Shown here: positions 8,308 to 16,814 of the stretch, one piece after another
How the letters are laid out: each line of letters opens with the position of its first letter
Numbering within the stretch: position 1 is the first letter of the stretch
Assembly: GCA_045568115.1 (NCBI GenBank)
Contig: JBJLBO010000001.1
Span: 1-64,000 of the forward strand
Reading direction: 5' to 3'
DNA: 64,000 nucleotides
Source of the DNA: MGIIb-O1 sp002457595
GTDB lineage: Archaea; Thermoplasmatota; Poseidoniia; Poseidoniales; Thalassarchaeaceae
Notes under the pieces: model-generated
Database searches by the model: none
The model's input: the letters and a program-made list of their open reading frames with translations, nothing else
Told to the model about the DNA's origin: nothing
Program-made: the position numbers and the translations under genes

Positions 8308-8583
8308 ATGACTCACGTAGTTACTAGCGCATGTGTTGACCATAAGTACCAAGATTGTGTAGCGGTTTGTCCAGTAGAGGCTTTTCGAGAAACGGACACT
8401 TATTTGGTCATTGATGCCGATGAGTGTATTGATTGTGCTGCTTGTGTTGCTGAATGTCCAGTAGGAGCAATTTTCGCAGATACGGATGTTCCAGATGAAG
8501 AAGAGGCGTGGATAGATAAGAATGAAGAAGAGGCCCCTAATTTTGAAATTGCAATGGGAGATTCTCCAGTACTGGCTGATTGA
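8308..8583 (+). CDS. Seven-iron type ferredoxin
   Basis: A 91-residue acidic ferredoxin. The first cysteine set is C9-x7-C17-x3-C21-P, and the second is the full C40-x2-C43-x2-C46-x3-C50-P. This spacing matches the [3Fe-4S]/[4Fe-4S] ferredoxins of the Azotobacter FdI type rather than a plain 2[4Fe-4S] protein. It carries electrons in the cytoplasm; the partner is not shown by context, since it stands between the DUF54 gene and pdxS. The last 30 residues are strongly acidic. Confidence 0.93.
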   Translation: MTHVVTSACVDHKYQDCVAVCPVEAFRETDTYLVIDADECIDCAACVAECPVGAIFADTDVPDEEEAWIDKNEEEAPNFEIAMGDSPVLAD

Positions 8584-8647
8584 TTAGATGAAATTATTCA
8601 TGAGTCATCAAACATAGATTGATGAAGGCGTGCCGTGAGGCTCGGAT

Positions 8648-9637
8648 ATGCCTAACCGAGTCGACTTGAAGAAGATGCGTCACGGCACTGAATTGCTGAA
8701 GCGAGGATTCGCTAAAATGCAAGAAGGCGGAGTCATCATGGATGTTGTTAATGCTCAAGAAGCACATATTGCTGAGGATTCAGGGGCGACTGCAGTAATG
8801 GCGCTCGAAAGAGTTCCTGCTGATATCCGCGCAGACGGCGGAGTTGCACGAATGAGTCATCCTGATTTGATTAAGGAAATTATTGAAACAACTAGTATTC
8901 CAGTTATGGCCAAAGCAAGAATAGGCCATGATGAAGAGGCTAGAGTGCTAGAAACTCTTGGAGTAGATATGGTTGACGAATCTGAAGTTCTGACACCGGC
9001 AGATCCATTTTTCCATATAGCGAAAAATGATTTCACTATTCCATTCGTTTGCGGATGTACAAACCTTGGAGAAGCAGTACGTAGAGTTGCAGAAGGTGCA
9101 GCCATGATGCGAACAAAAGGCGAAGCCGGAACTGGGAATGTTGTGAGTGCTGTTCAGCATGCAAGACTAGTAACGAATGAAATTGAACATGCTCGTAACT
9201 CAAATAAATCAGAATTACAAACAATGTTAAACACAATAATGGAAGGATTTCATAGAGTTGAGAAAAAATCTCAATTCAACATCGAACCAAAAATGACTCC
9301 CTTTGGCACATTAGAAGAATTACGAAATGAAGTAAAATCTGTTCTTGATGATGTTGTAAGACTAGGAAGACTACCTGTTGTGACATTTTCAGCAGGAGGG
9401 ATTTCAACTCCTGCTGATGCCGCATTGATGATGCATCACGGAATGGATGGAATATTCGTTGGTTCAGGAATTTTCAAGAGTTCGGATCCAGCAAATACAG
9501 CAGACGCAATTGTACTAGCTACTCATCATTTTGAAAATCCAGATATTGTTGCTGAAGCCAGTGCGATGATCGGAGAACCAATGCCAGGGTTAGAGATTGA
9601 AACCTTGGATGTTCGACTTGAAGAACGTGGTTGGTAA
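8648..9637 (+). CDS. pdxS: Pyridoxal 5'-phosphate synthase lyase subunit PdxS
   Basis: A 329-residue member of the PdxS (Pdx1/SNZ) family. The catalytic Asp32 (MDVVN), Lys89 (VMAKARIGH) and the second-site Lys157 (MRTKGEAGTG) are present, and the phosphate-binding GGISTPADAA and GIFVGSGIFKS segments are intact. It makes PLP from ribose 5-phosphate, glyceraldehyde 3-phosphate and ammonia supplied by PdxT. It is about 30 residues longer than the usual 295, from an insertion near residues 180-225. No pdxT lies in this window. Confidence 0.96.
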   Translation: MPNRVDLKKMRHGTELLKRGFAKMQEGGVIMDVVNAQEAHIAEDSGATAVMALERVPADIRADGGVARMSHPDLIKEIIETTSIPVMAKARIGHDEEARVLETLGVDMVDESEVLTPADPFFHIAKNDFTIPFVCGCTNLGEAVRRVAEGAAMMRTKGEAGTGNVVSAVQHARLVTNEIEHARNSNKSELQTMLNTIMEGFHRVEKKSQFNIEPKMTPFGTLEELRNEVKSVLDDVVRLGRLPVVTFSAGGISTPADAALMMHHGMDGIFVGSGIFKSSDPANTADAIVLATHHFENPDIVAEASAMIGEPMPGLEIETLDVRLEERGW

Positions 9638-9650
9638 AGTCGTATTCATT

Positions 9651-10640
9651 TCAGATACGGCCACGAGTAGTCCCTAACCGACGCCTCTTACTCTTTGATG
9701 ACGATTTTTCACTCGTCGGTGAGGGATTGTCTTCAGAACCTGTGCCGCCTAGAGTTAGTGAACCACTCTCAAGGAACATCCCCTCCAATGATTGGGCAAG
9801 TTCCTCATTCTCAGATGGTACTCTGAGAGCATCTCTAACTGATTCATTGTGGTCACGGATAGTTTTCTCTCGCTCCTCACGCTGAGCCTTCATTGTATCT
9901 CTAATCTCATTGACTTGGTCTAGAAGTACTTTCATCTCACTATGCACTTCGTCCGCAGACTTTCGTGATTCGACGAAGGCATTGTGTAGCCTATCACCCT
10001 CTGCCTGAAGGAAGTCTCTTTCTTCGAACATTGGTTTAATTTCCTCCCACACCTCATCGGCCTCTTTATGGGAATCAACCATTGCTTGATGTTCAGAATC
10101 AGCCTCTGCTTTCAAACGCGAAATAGACTCATCCATGTCTCCGAGATCTATTGTAATTGTTTGATATTCTTCAACAGAGGGTAGTAGTTCATTTCGCTTC
10201 CCTATGAGTTTTTTGAGATGTTTGAGTAACTTATTTTCATCCTCTAATTTGAGGCTACCATCAGTTTCAAGCCGAGTCTCGATTTTTTCTATCTCGGCCT
10301 CTGTTTCAGAAAGTTCGATGACTATTGATTTGGCACCTCTTTCTTCATCACGACGTCCTCTTTTTTTAGAAATTAATTCACGAATATGACTCTGAATTTC
10401 ATCACGGCGGGCCTTGTGTAATTTTGCACGAACACGTATTTCTTTTTGCTTCTCTTTCAGAATGTCAATATCATCTCGGAGGCTCTTTGCCTGTTCTTGA
10501 ACTGCATTCCTAGACTCAGCGGCCCTGCGAGCATTCTCATTATGAGTATTTCTTGATTCACGCATGCGCTTTAGTTTTGTTTCCATCGCATGAAGACGAG
10601 TCCTGAGGTCATCATCGGGGTTGGTTGACTCATCGGACAC
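9651..10640 (-). CDS. COG1340-like coiled-coil protein, copy 1
   Basis: A 329-residue, almost wholly heptad-patterned protein with no membrane segment. A central ETRLETDGSLKLEDENKLLK element at about 130-150 matches the I-E-x-x-x-x-T-x-x-L-x-x-x-E-x-x-L-L signature of archaeal COG1340 coiled-coil proteins. The end has two marks shared with the proteins at 14919-17693: a FLESGSLTL segment, and the extreme C-terminal basic RRRLGTTRGRI after a Ser/Lys-rich linker. Function is unknown. It converges on pdxS and lies downstream of the membrane protein at 10686-12092, on the same strand. Confidence 0.75.
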   Translation of the reverse strand: MSDESTNPDDDLRTRLHAMETKLKRMRESRNTHNENARRAAESRNAVQEQAKSLRDDIDILKEKQKEIRVRAKLHKARRDEIQSHIRELISKKRGRRDEERGAKSIVIELSETEAEIEKIETRLETDGSLKLEDENKLLKHLKKLIGKRNELLPSVEEYQTITIDLGDMDESISRLKAEADSEHQAMVDSHKEADEVWEEIKPMFEERDFLQAEGDRLHNAFVESRKSADEVHSEMKVLLDQVNEIRDTMKAQREEREKTIRDHNESVRDALRVPSENEELAQSLEGMFLESGSLTLGGTGSEDNPSPTSEKSSSKSKRRRLGTTRGRI

Positions 10641-10685
10641 AATTGGCCGAAGTATGCATCCTTATTCAATGGACCTGAATTAATT

Positions 10686-12092
10686 TCACAGGCCAAGAAT
10701 CGAACCAATAAATGGAAGAATTGGAGAAAGAATTGCAATGATTGCCCCCACAATAAATATTGCGCCTGTGGTTAAGCGCAATCTAGAGAACAAATCTGAA
10801 CGAATCTGGACAGTCAAAACTCTACCCGAAACGAGATTTCCATCTTTGTCTTCGAGTCTAATTGTGACTGTTGCTTCACCATTAGATGAGGGGAGGAGGC
10901 TCTGCCAGATTATTCTAGTAGAGGATAATAAATTAGGGAGATTTTTTGTGATTCGAGATTTGTTCAATATACTATCTTCGACATCTCTGAAAGGGTTCAG
11001 TTTCAAATTATATACGCACTCATTAGGTCGAAAATCAGGTGTTTGGACCCTTAGTATCAAATCAATTGGCTCATTAGTTTGATTAAGTACAAAAGCAAAC
11101 AAATTAGCAGGTCCTACGACTAGATTTTCCATATCAACATCGAACCAAATATCATCACTTCTACCCGATTCATACCTCATGAATAGGCGATCATGTAATC
11201 TAAAAAATGGCGCACAGTCAAGTTGTGCACGGGACAAAAGACGTTCCCAAGTTTCCTCACCTAGTTCTGGATGATTGAATAGACGATCAAGAGGTTCTGC
11301 TTCAATCATTGATTCAATAGAATTCCTGAATTCATCTTCATCAATTAGAGACTTTCTCCTAAGATGGAGTAAATGAAGAAGTACTTCTTGTATCTGAGAA
11401 ATTGAATAGTTGGTTTTTACCTGATCTTCAACACTGCGGAGATATTCGGAAATTCGAACAGCGAGTAATGGATCCACATGAGCTTTTATCACATCAGAAA
11501 ATGGGTGGCGCAATAGAGCAGGGTGAATCGGAGGGGAGAAAGAATCTAACATCCCCCAAGGTTCATTTGCATTGAATCGTTTCTGATTAGAAACAAGATA
11601 AACACCTTGACCTGCTAGTAAAGTTCCAGTAGAAAAGGAAACTAGACGCGGGGATAAATCACCATCTGTGCTTATTTGTAAAGCTACCAATAGAAAAATT
11701 GCTGATGTGGATAATAATGTCATAGTAGCGACAACTTGCCTACGTGAACCATTGATTATTGCTCGCATCTCAGCATAGCCGTGTGAACTTTTGAAGGTCA
11801 AACCTGCACGAGTCAACGATTCTGCCTCTAAACGGAAAATCTTCCTTGTTAATGTCAATAAGAGAAACAAAACTAGTAGAAGAGACAAATCGGCGAAAAG
11901 AATGAAGATAGACAATATATGCATTCCAGTTGACATTTCAACCTGAATGACTTCTTGAACGTGTTCTAGCCACCATTCAGGAGTAGTGTTTCTGTATGAC
12001 TGTGCTAGTCCAAAATTAATCACCACAAGCATTGGGAGGAAGAGAACTAACCTTGTACCTCCGGAAATTAATAATCTATCAAGTCTCAGCAA
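10686..12092 (-). CDS. Multi-pass membrane protein, unknown function; 5' end unclear
   Basis: From the only conventional start (a TTG at 12092) the product has 468 residues. Hydrophobic segments lie at about 14-31, 58-84, 118-138 and 150-168, followed by a cytoplasmic-type central region of about 260 residues and a C-terminal hydrophobic stretch at about 440-468. No family is recognised. The frame stays open upstream to about 12340 and translates to an acidic Ser/Glu-rich stretch that looks coding, starting where the DtxR gene ends. It contains no ATG, GTG or TTG before 12092. Either the start is non-canonical or an indel hides it; see findings. Confidence 0.65.
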   Translation of the reverse strand: MLRLDRLLISGGTRLVLFLPMLVVINFGLAQSYRNTTPEWWLEHVQEVIQVEMSTGMHILSIFILFADLSLLLVLFLLLTLTRKIFRLEAESLTRAGLTFKSSHGYAEMRAIINGSRRQVVATMTLLSTSAIFLLVALQISTDGDLSPRLVSFSTGTLLAGQGVYLVSNQKRFNANEPWGMLDSFSPPIHPALLRHPFSDVIKAHVDPLLAVRISEYLRSVEDQVKTNYSISQIQEVLLHLLHLRRKSLIDEDEFRNSIESMIEAEPLDRLFNHPELGEETWERLLSRAQLDCAPFFRLHDRLFMRYESGRSDDIWFDVDMENLVVGPANLFAFVLNQTNEPIDLILRVQTPDFRPNECVYNLKLNPFRDVEDSILNKSRITKNLPNLLSSTRIIWQSLLPSSNGEATVTIRLEDKDGNLVSGRVLTVQIRSDLFSRLRLTTGAIFIVGAIIAILSPILPFIGSILGL

Positions 12093-12274
12093 TAACCTTT
12101 CACGATCTCTTAGGCGCTCTGTATATTTGTAATCAGATTCTTCAATTGAAGATGAACTTTCAGCAGATTCTATACGAGTAGGTTTCTGATTAATGCGGGA
12201 TTCATCAAGTTCAGAAATCTCAATAGCTAACTCTTCAAGAGTTTGTGGGAAATCATCAATTGAATCAGATTCGA

Positions 12275-12931
12275 TTATACCATCTCCGTTCGAATTAGAA
12301 TTCTTTTTTGTAATGACTCGGAGATTAATATTGGCTTACCATTTAGTAATAAATCCCCTTGAGTTTTTACGACACTAGACCCAATAGACAACCCTATTTT
12401 TTCTAGAGTGATTGCTTCTGGACCATTAACTGCAATAATCTCAACACTTCCAATGTTTCCTTCAGGAATATTTGCAATCGGCAATAGAATATTTCTTTCA
12501 AAGGGCCTTACTTCTCTTTCAACAACAGGAATCCTATGACCAGATAATGTTCGATCAGGGTAACCCAACAATCGATCAATAGAGGCCTCTAATTCGTCAT
12601 CAATAGAATGCTCCAATCTACAAGCAGCAAGCTTGGCATCTCCAGTAAAGCCGATAATATCAGATAACAGAATTTCCAATAGATATTGTCTGCGTTTTAT
12701 TCTGGCAGCTATAGAAAAACCTTCAGAAGTAAGTCTGGACCCTCTGTATGGAATATATGTGACGAGTTCCCGGGAGGCTAATCGCTGAATCATTTCTGTT
12801 GTGGAGGCTGGACTGACGCCCATAGATTCTGCCAAAACAGTAGTTTTAACGATATTATCGGGTTTTTCACTATGCAGTTCCCACATACATTTGAGATACA
12901 TCTCCTCAAATTCACTCAGCTCATTCATCAT
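12275..12931 (-). CDS. DtxR/MntR-family metal-dependent transcriptional regulator
   Basis: About 218 residues. The N-terminal winged helix (EEMYLKCMWELHSE, then VSPASTTEMIQRLASRELV) is followed by the DtxR dimerisation/metal domain (AACRLEHSIDDELEASIDRLLGYP, with Glu/His ligands) and a C-terminal FeoA/SH3-like domain. This is the full three-domain layout. Such proteins bind Fe(II) or Mn(II) and repress metal uptake genes. The start (12931 or 12928) overlaps the end of the upstream zinc-ribbon membrane protein, so they are translationally coupled. No metal transporter is adjacent, so its targets here are unclear. Confidence 0.88.
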   Translation of the reverse strand: MMNELSEFEEMYLKCMWELHSEKPDNIVKTTVLAESMGVSPASTTEMIQRLASRELVTYIPYRGSRLTSEGFSIAARIKRRQYLLEILLSDIIGFTGDAKLAACRLEHSIDDELEASIDRLLGYPDRTLSGHRIPVVEREVRPFERNILLPIANIPEGNIGSVEIIAVNGPEAITLEKIGLSIGSSVVKTQGDLLLNGKPILISESLQKRILIRTEMV

Positions 12932-14822
12932 TACCAACCTCTGCAAAGAACTCGCACCTACATGCAGGACAACGTGCCTTTACAGGACGTTTGTCAAGTG
13001 GAATCTTCAGTTTTTGATCACAAGAAGGACACGAAAGAATATCATCAGTTGATTTAGAAATAAATTCTTTTTGTTTAGAAAATACTTCTTTTTCGGATTT
13101 CTCAGAATGCAAAATAGTAGAATCTTCAGAAGTCATTGAGGCGTCAGAATCTTGGTTATTAACAGAAAATCTCGCAACGCAAGCCGGACACTTTACAGCT
13201 CCAGAGTGCGAGGAAGGGATTCTAAGTCTCTGAGCACATTCAGGGCATTTAATTTCTATTTTTGTCTCCTTAACCGCCTTCTTTTTTTCTCCACGTGATT
13301 CCCGGATTTTATTAAAACGAGATTGGCCTGTATCATCAATATTTTCTGAAAATGTCCGATAAACCACAAGGAAGAACATGACTAAGATGATTCCCGAAAC
13401 AGAACCATAAATTGCGGCTTTCAAATCAAATGGTAGATTAATTCCTCCTTCTTCTTCTGAAAAGGTGTCTATTTCTATCAACAATCTCTGAGTTTCGGAA
13501 CTAGTGATCCACACGATCTCAATCTCAACAACTTCCGAGTCAGGCCATGATTCAATGCTAAATTCATCTGAAAAAGATTCCTGAGGAGAAACAATTGGTG
13601 CTGTTTTAGAATCAAGGATCTTTCCATCGGAAGTTCTTATTGCCATAATCTCTCCAACAAGTGTTGCAGAATTGCCTAAATTAGTTAATTCATAGGGCAG
13701 AACTACAGATTCATCAGGAATTGGAATTTCCGGAACCGGAACTGACGATTCAATTGAAAGAGCGAGAGTAGGCGGAGTTAATTCATGTATATTTTCTATA
13801 GAAGAAACGGGAGACCAATTTGGTGCTGTTATTCGAACTATCATTGCATCAGCTGAAGGTTGTCCTAATGATAGAGGTAATGTCCTCATACCAGGATTTA
13901 GAGTAATATTGAAAGATTGTGCATTTGACTCAATAGTTTGCGAAATAAATGAAATTTCGAGATTGACCTCCCTTGATTGGCCCTCTGAAAGATATATTGA
14001 AAAATCCGAATGTAATCCTTCAGCAATTGACCAATGAGTATCTTCAATCACTAAACTCATAGATTGAGAAGGTAAAACTTGAATATACAAGGAGCCATTT
14101 AATTCACTTGCAACGCCACCATTATCGCAAACTACACGCCAATTAACAATTCTCTGGCCAGGAGAATTCGGAGTTATGCTCGAGAAAATCTCACGGCTTG
14201 AACCGGGATTAATAACCACGGGTAAACTAACTGCATACTCCGTAGAATCTAGAGATAATTCAAGATATGCACTTTGAGGGACAATCCCCTGATTATGAAC
14301 TAGGATAGAAGCAGTCAATTCGTCACCTACATGGACTGGCTCTCCAATTAATGCGACATCATTATTTCCGGCTGCAGTTAAATTCAATGGATTAGGTTCA
14401 ACATTGAGGAAGAGTGATTCCGTTTCACTTGAAGAATCGATCATAAAAAGTAATTCAACAAAACCCTGAGGCAGGGGGCCAAATGAAATGTTTACAGGAA
14501 TTGTTTCATTCGACCCATCTAAAAAACCGGATAAATCAGGAGATGAATTTTCACCTAGAATCATTCGGAATATCCATTCGTCATGACCTGCCGATATGTC
14601 AGAATTAGATACCTCAATTGAGAGAAAAATAAGATCTCCTTGGAAAACACTAGAGTTTCCAGAGGGTTGATTTGTATCTCCATTAATTACAGTTAGGTCC
14701 CAGTCAGATGAGTTCTCAATCTCAAATCTAGATTCGGCTGTACAAATAAAGGCAATGTTGGTTAGGATAAGGGTAGCAAGCAACACACTCAGTGCTGAAT
14801 TACCTCCTGAGCTGCCTTTCAT
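12921..14822 (-). CDS. Membrane protein with large ectodomain and two cytoplasmic zinc ribbons
   Basis: 633 residues: signal peptide (about 1-29), an ectodomain of about 430 residues rich in beta strands and NxS/T sites resembling CARDB/NEW3-type adhesion folds, and one membrane helix near 468-490. The cytoplasmic tail has two zinc ribbons: CPEC...CPAC near 527-550 and CPSC...CPAC near 598-622, each with the R/K-I-P between Cys pairs seen in MJ0042-type ribbons. The layout suggests sensing or scaffolding across the membrane, but no enzyme is present. The downstream DtxR gene overlaps its stop. A perfect palindrome lies 47 bp upstream of the start. Confidence 0.7.
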   Translation of the reverse strand: MKGSSGGNSALSVLLATLILTNIAFICTAESRFEIENSSDWDLTVINGDTNQPSGNSSVFQGDLIFLSIEVSNSDISAGHDEWIFRMILGENSSPDLSGFLDGSNETIPVNISFGPLPQGFVELLFMIDSSSETESLFLNVEPNPLNLTAAGNNDVALIGEPVHVGDELTASILVHNQGIVPQSAYLELSLDSTEYAVSLPVVINPGSSREIFSSITPNSPGQRIVNWRVVCDNGGVASELNGSLYIQVLPSQSMSLVIEDTHWSIAEGLHSDFSIYLSEGQSREVNLEISFISQTIESNAQSFNITLNPGMRTLPLSLGQPSADAMIVRITAPNWSPVSSIENIHELTPPTLALSIESSVPVPEIPIPDESVVLPYELTNLGNSATLVGEIMAIRTSDGKILDSKTAPIVSPQESFSDEFSIESWPDSEVVEIEIVWITSSETQRLLIEIDTFSEEEGGINLPFDLKAAIYGSVSGIILVMFFLVVYRTFSENIDDTGQSRFNKIRESRGEKKKAVKETKIEIKCPECAQRLRIPSSHSGAVKCPACVARFSVNNQDSDASMTSEDSTILHSEKSEKEVFSKQKEFISKSTDDILSCPSCDQKLKIPLDKRPVKARCPACRCEFFAEVGNDE

Positions 14823-14868
14823 CCATAATGCCTGCGAATATTACAGCGTATGAAGGGAACCCCATTTC

Positions 14869-14887
14869 AAGGTCACGTAGTGACCTT
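14869..14887. promoter_or_regulatory. Perfect 19-bp palindrome between divergent genes
   Basis: Two 8-bp arms, AAGGTCAC and GTGACCTT, flank GTA. The site lies between the zinc-ribbon membrane protein (start 14822, minus) and the first of three coiled-coil genes (start 14919, plus), where a dimeric regulator could control both directions. The GGTCA half-site recurs at 56348-56388. The operator role is inferred. Confidence 0.55.
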
Positions 14888-14918
14888 TATTGCAGGTTTG
14901 CAATTGGGCCGATTGCCC

Positions 14919-15776
14919 ATGAACACAAAGGAACTTCTGAGCGTACCTCCTGAGGTGTTGGCGAAAGCCTTACTGAACCGGAGGATTCTCCTGAAAGAGC
15001 AGTTACCAACAGTAATTAGAACCTTGGAGGCCGAAGAACAAAATCTTGAACCAAAGGTATCTAGAGCAGTTGAAAAACATCAACAAGCAAACGATTCAGT
15101 TTCTAGTCTAAAGTTAATCCGCGACAGCGCTCAAAAAGATGCTGGAGGCCTACTACCAAAGGTACGTGAATTTCGAAATGAGTTGATTGATTCGGGAGGC
15201 ATGGTAAACTTAGATCCTGAATGGAAAAAAGAGAAACTCTTTGAAGAACTAGAAACTATTGAAGAGATGATTCAGACATCCGCACTTGATCATAAAGCAG
15301 AAAAAAAATTACTCGACCAAAGAAAAAAATTACTCGAGAAAAATGAAAAATGGCTACAATTTCGAAGAGAAACAAATCCAGAAATGGCAGAATACATTGA
15401 TTCACGAAGGAAGATGTCCAAACTCTTCAAAACAGCAGATAAATCTCATCGAGATATGTTAAAGGCAGTAGAAAAGGCTCAACCATTACATGAAAAGAAA
15501 AGAGCTATGCAAGATGAATTGCGAGAAATTAGGAGACAAAAGGACCGTGCTAAGGAGCTATTGCATCAATCTGACGAGGCAATAATTCACTGGGAAAGGC
15601 GATTGAAGGATGGATTTGAAGAATTAGGGCAGGGGTATCCTGACTTATTAGCGAGTCGTAAAATTATAGAAGGAGGAGGTCCTTCCTCTTTTGCAAAAAA
15701 AGAATCAAAAAAGAATCAAAGAAAACTGGAAAAGACTACCCCCCCCTCTCAAAAAAAGGGAGGTGAGGAGGAATGA
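14919..15776 (+). CDS. COG1340-like coiled-coil protein, copy 2
   Basis: 285 residues from MNTKELLSVP. An in-frame ATG at 14850 is rejected because it would put the palindrome at 14869 inside the gene. Nearly all is predicted coiled coil. The family signature is LETIEEMIQTSALDHKAEKK at roughly 106-125, close to the matching element in the 9651-10640 protein. The C-terminus is a Lys/Ser/Pro-rich, low-complexity basic tail. The stop overlaps the start of the next gene by 4 bp (ATGA), so the pair is co-translated. Function unknown; cytoplasmic by composition. Confidence 0.75.
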   Translation: MNTKELLSVPPEVLAKALLNRRILLKEQLPTVIRTLEAEEQNLEPKVSRAVEKHQQANDSVSSLKLIRDSAQKDAGGLLPKVREFRNELIDSGGMVNLDPEWKKEKLFEELETIEEMIQTSALDHKAEKKLLDQRKKLLEKNEKWLQFRRETNPEMAEYIDSRRKMSKLFKTADKSHRDMLKAVEKAQPLHEKKRAMQDELREIRRQKDRAKELLHQSDEAIIHWERRLKDGFEELGQGYPDLLASRKIIEGGGPSSFAKKESKKNQRKLEKTTPPSQKKGGEEE

Positions 15777-16735
15777 GTGATGTTGATTTTAGCGAATTAG
15801 AAACAATTCCTCATGAAGAAATCGTTGAACGTTCTGCTAATCAAGAACGAAAAATCAGAACATTAGATGATGAATTTAATACTCTTAAAGATGATAGAAA
15901 GGAGCAAATCAAAATTGTAAAATCATTACGTGCAGCCATTGGAGGTATTGAAGAGGCAAATTCTGAGCGGAAAGGATTGTTAAAAGAATTCCACTCAATT
16001 AAGAAAAAAGCCGATTTATGCCGTAAAACTAGAGATGAAATGAATCGATTAATCCCCCCACCGGCTAGCGTTCTTGAAGAATGGCTCGCTGAAACATACG
16101 TAAAACTAACAACAATTGACAATGACCTAACTACTGTCCCTACATTACCTAGAGAATTAGATTCTATTCGCCGGTTTTTTGAATTACAAGTTGCCATTGT
16201 CAAGAAAAGGGAAGCAGAAAATGCGCATCAAGAATATGTTAAGTTTGTTGAATCGATTAGAGAAATCACAAATAAATTAGATGCAACCCGCAAAATAAAG
16301 AAAGAAACCGTTGATGCAGCTGTAGAAGAATCGGAAATTAACTCGGATAATGTCACCCGTAATGAAATCAGAAAAATGAGTAAGAGAATATCGGGGATAG
16401 ATAAGCGTCTAGATAAAATAAAAGAAGAAAGAAAAATAATTCGGAAAAATCTAGGATTACTACGTTCTTATCTAAAAATAACTAGTTCAAGAGGAAAACC
16501 AATCCGCCTATCAGATGTCAAACAAAGAGCAAGTAAAGGAGGGGCCCTAAATACAACAGAACTGAGTGCTCTGCTTGATTCAGGACGGTTGACAGATTTA
16601 TCCACACCTGCTGCTACTGAAGAAACAAAATCCCAGAAAAATCAAAAACCACGAACTGGAAAAAGGCAAAAAAGAAAATTAGGGGTCACAAGAGGGGGGC
16701 CTCGGAAAGGTAATTCCGCTGCGAAAAGAGAATAA
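15773..16735 (+). CDS. Coiled-coil protein, copy 3, with shared C-terminal LGxTRG tail
   Basis: 320 residues, heptad-rich at about 20-90 and 140-240. A non-coil segment near 95-140 has Pro-rich IPPPASVLEEW and a TVPTLPREL strand. Near the end it has ELSALLDSGRLT, matching the FLESGSLT element of the 9651-10640 protein. The extreme C-terminus is KRKLGVTRGGPRKG with basic flanks, matching that protein's RRRLGTTRGRI. It starts inside the previous stop with a GAGGAGG Shine-Dalgarno. It is the most diverged of the four copies and membership rests mainly on the shared tail. Confidence 0.72.
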   Translation: MSDVDFSELETIPHEEIVERSANQERKIRTLDDEFNTLKDDRKEQIKIVKSLRAAIGGIEEANSERKGLLKEFHSIKKKADLCRKTRDEMNRLIPPPASVLEEWLAETYVKLTTIDNDLTTVPTLPRELDSIRRFFELQVAIVKKREAENAHQEYVKFVESIREITNKLDATRKIKKETVDAAVEESEINSDNVTRNEIRKMSKRISGIDKRLDKIKEERKIIRKNLGLLRSYLKITSSRGKPIRLSDVKQRASKGGALNTTELSALLDSGRLTDLSTPAATEETKSQKNQKPRTGKRQKRKLGVTRGGPRKGNSAAKRE

Positions 16736-16814
16736 AACGAAAAATATTTTTTCTAAATTCAATACTATGCCTTATATGGAAATCGCATCGGGAAGAATCA
16801 GGAGGAACGTACTA

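Noticed and set aside
10738..11082. A 114-codon plus-strand frame
   Set aside because: It is antisense to the C-terminal part of the membrane protein at 10686-12092 and shows no family pattern.
14850..14918. Upstream extension of coiled-coil copy 2
   Set aside because: It would place the perfect palindrome inside coding sequence and lacks coiled-coil pattern; the ATG at 14919 fits better.
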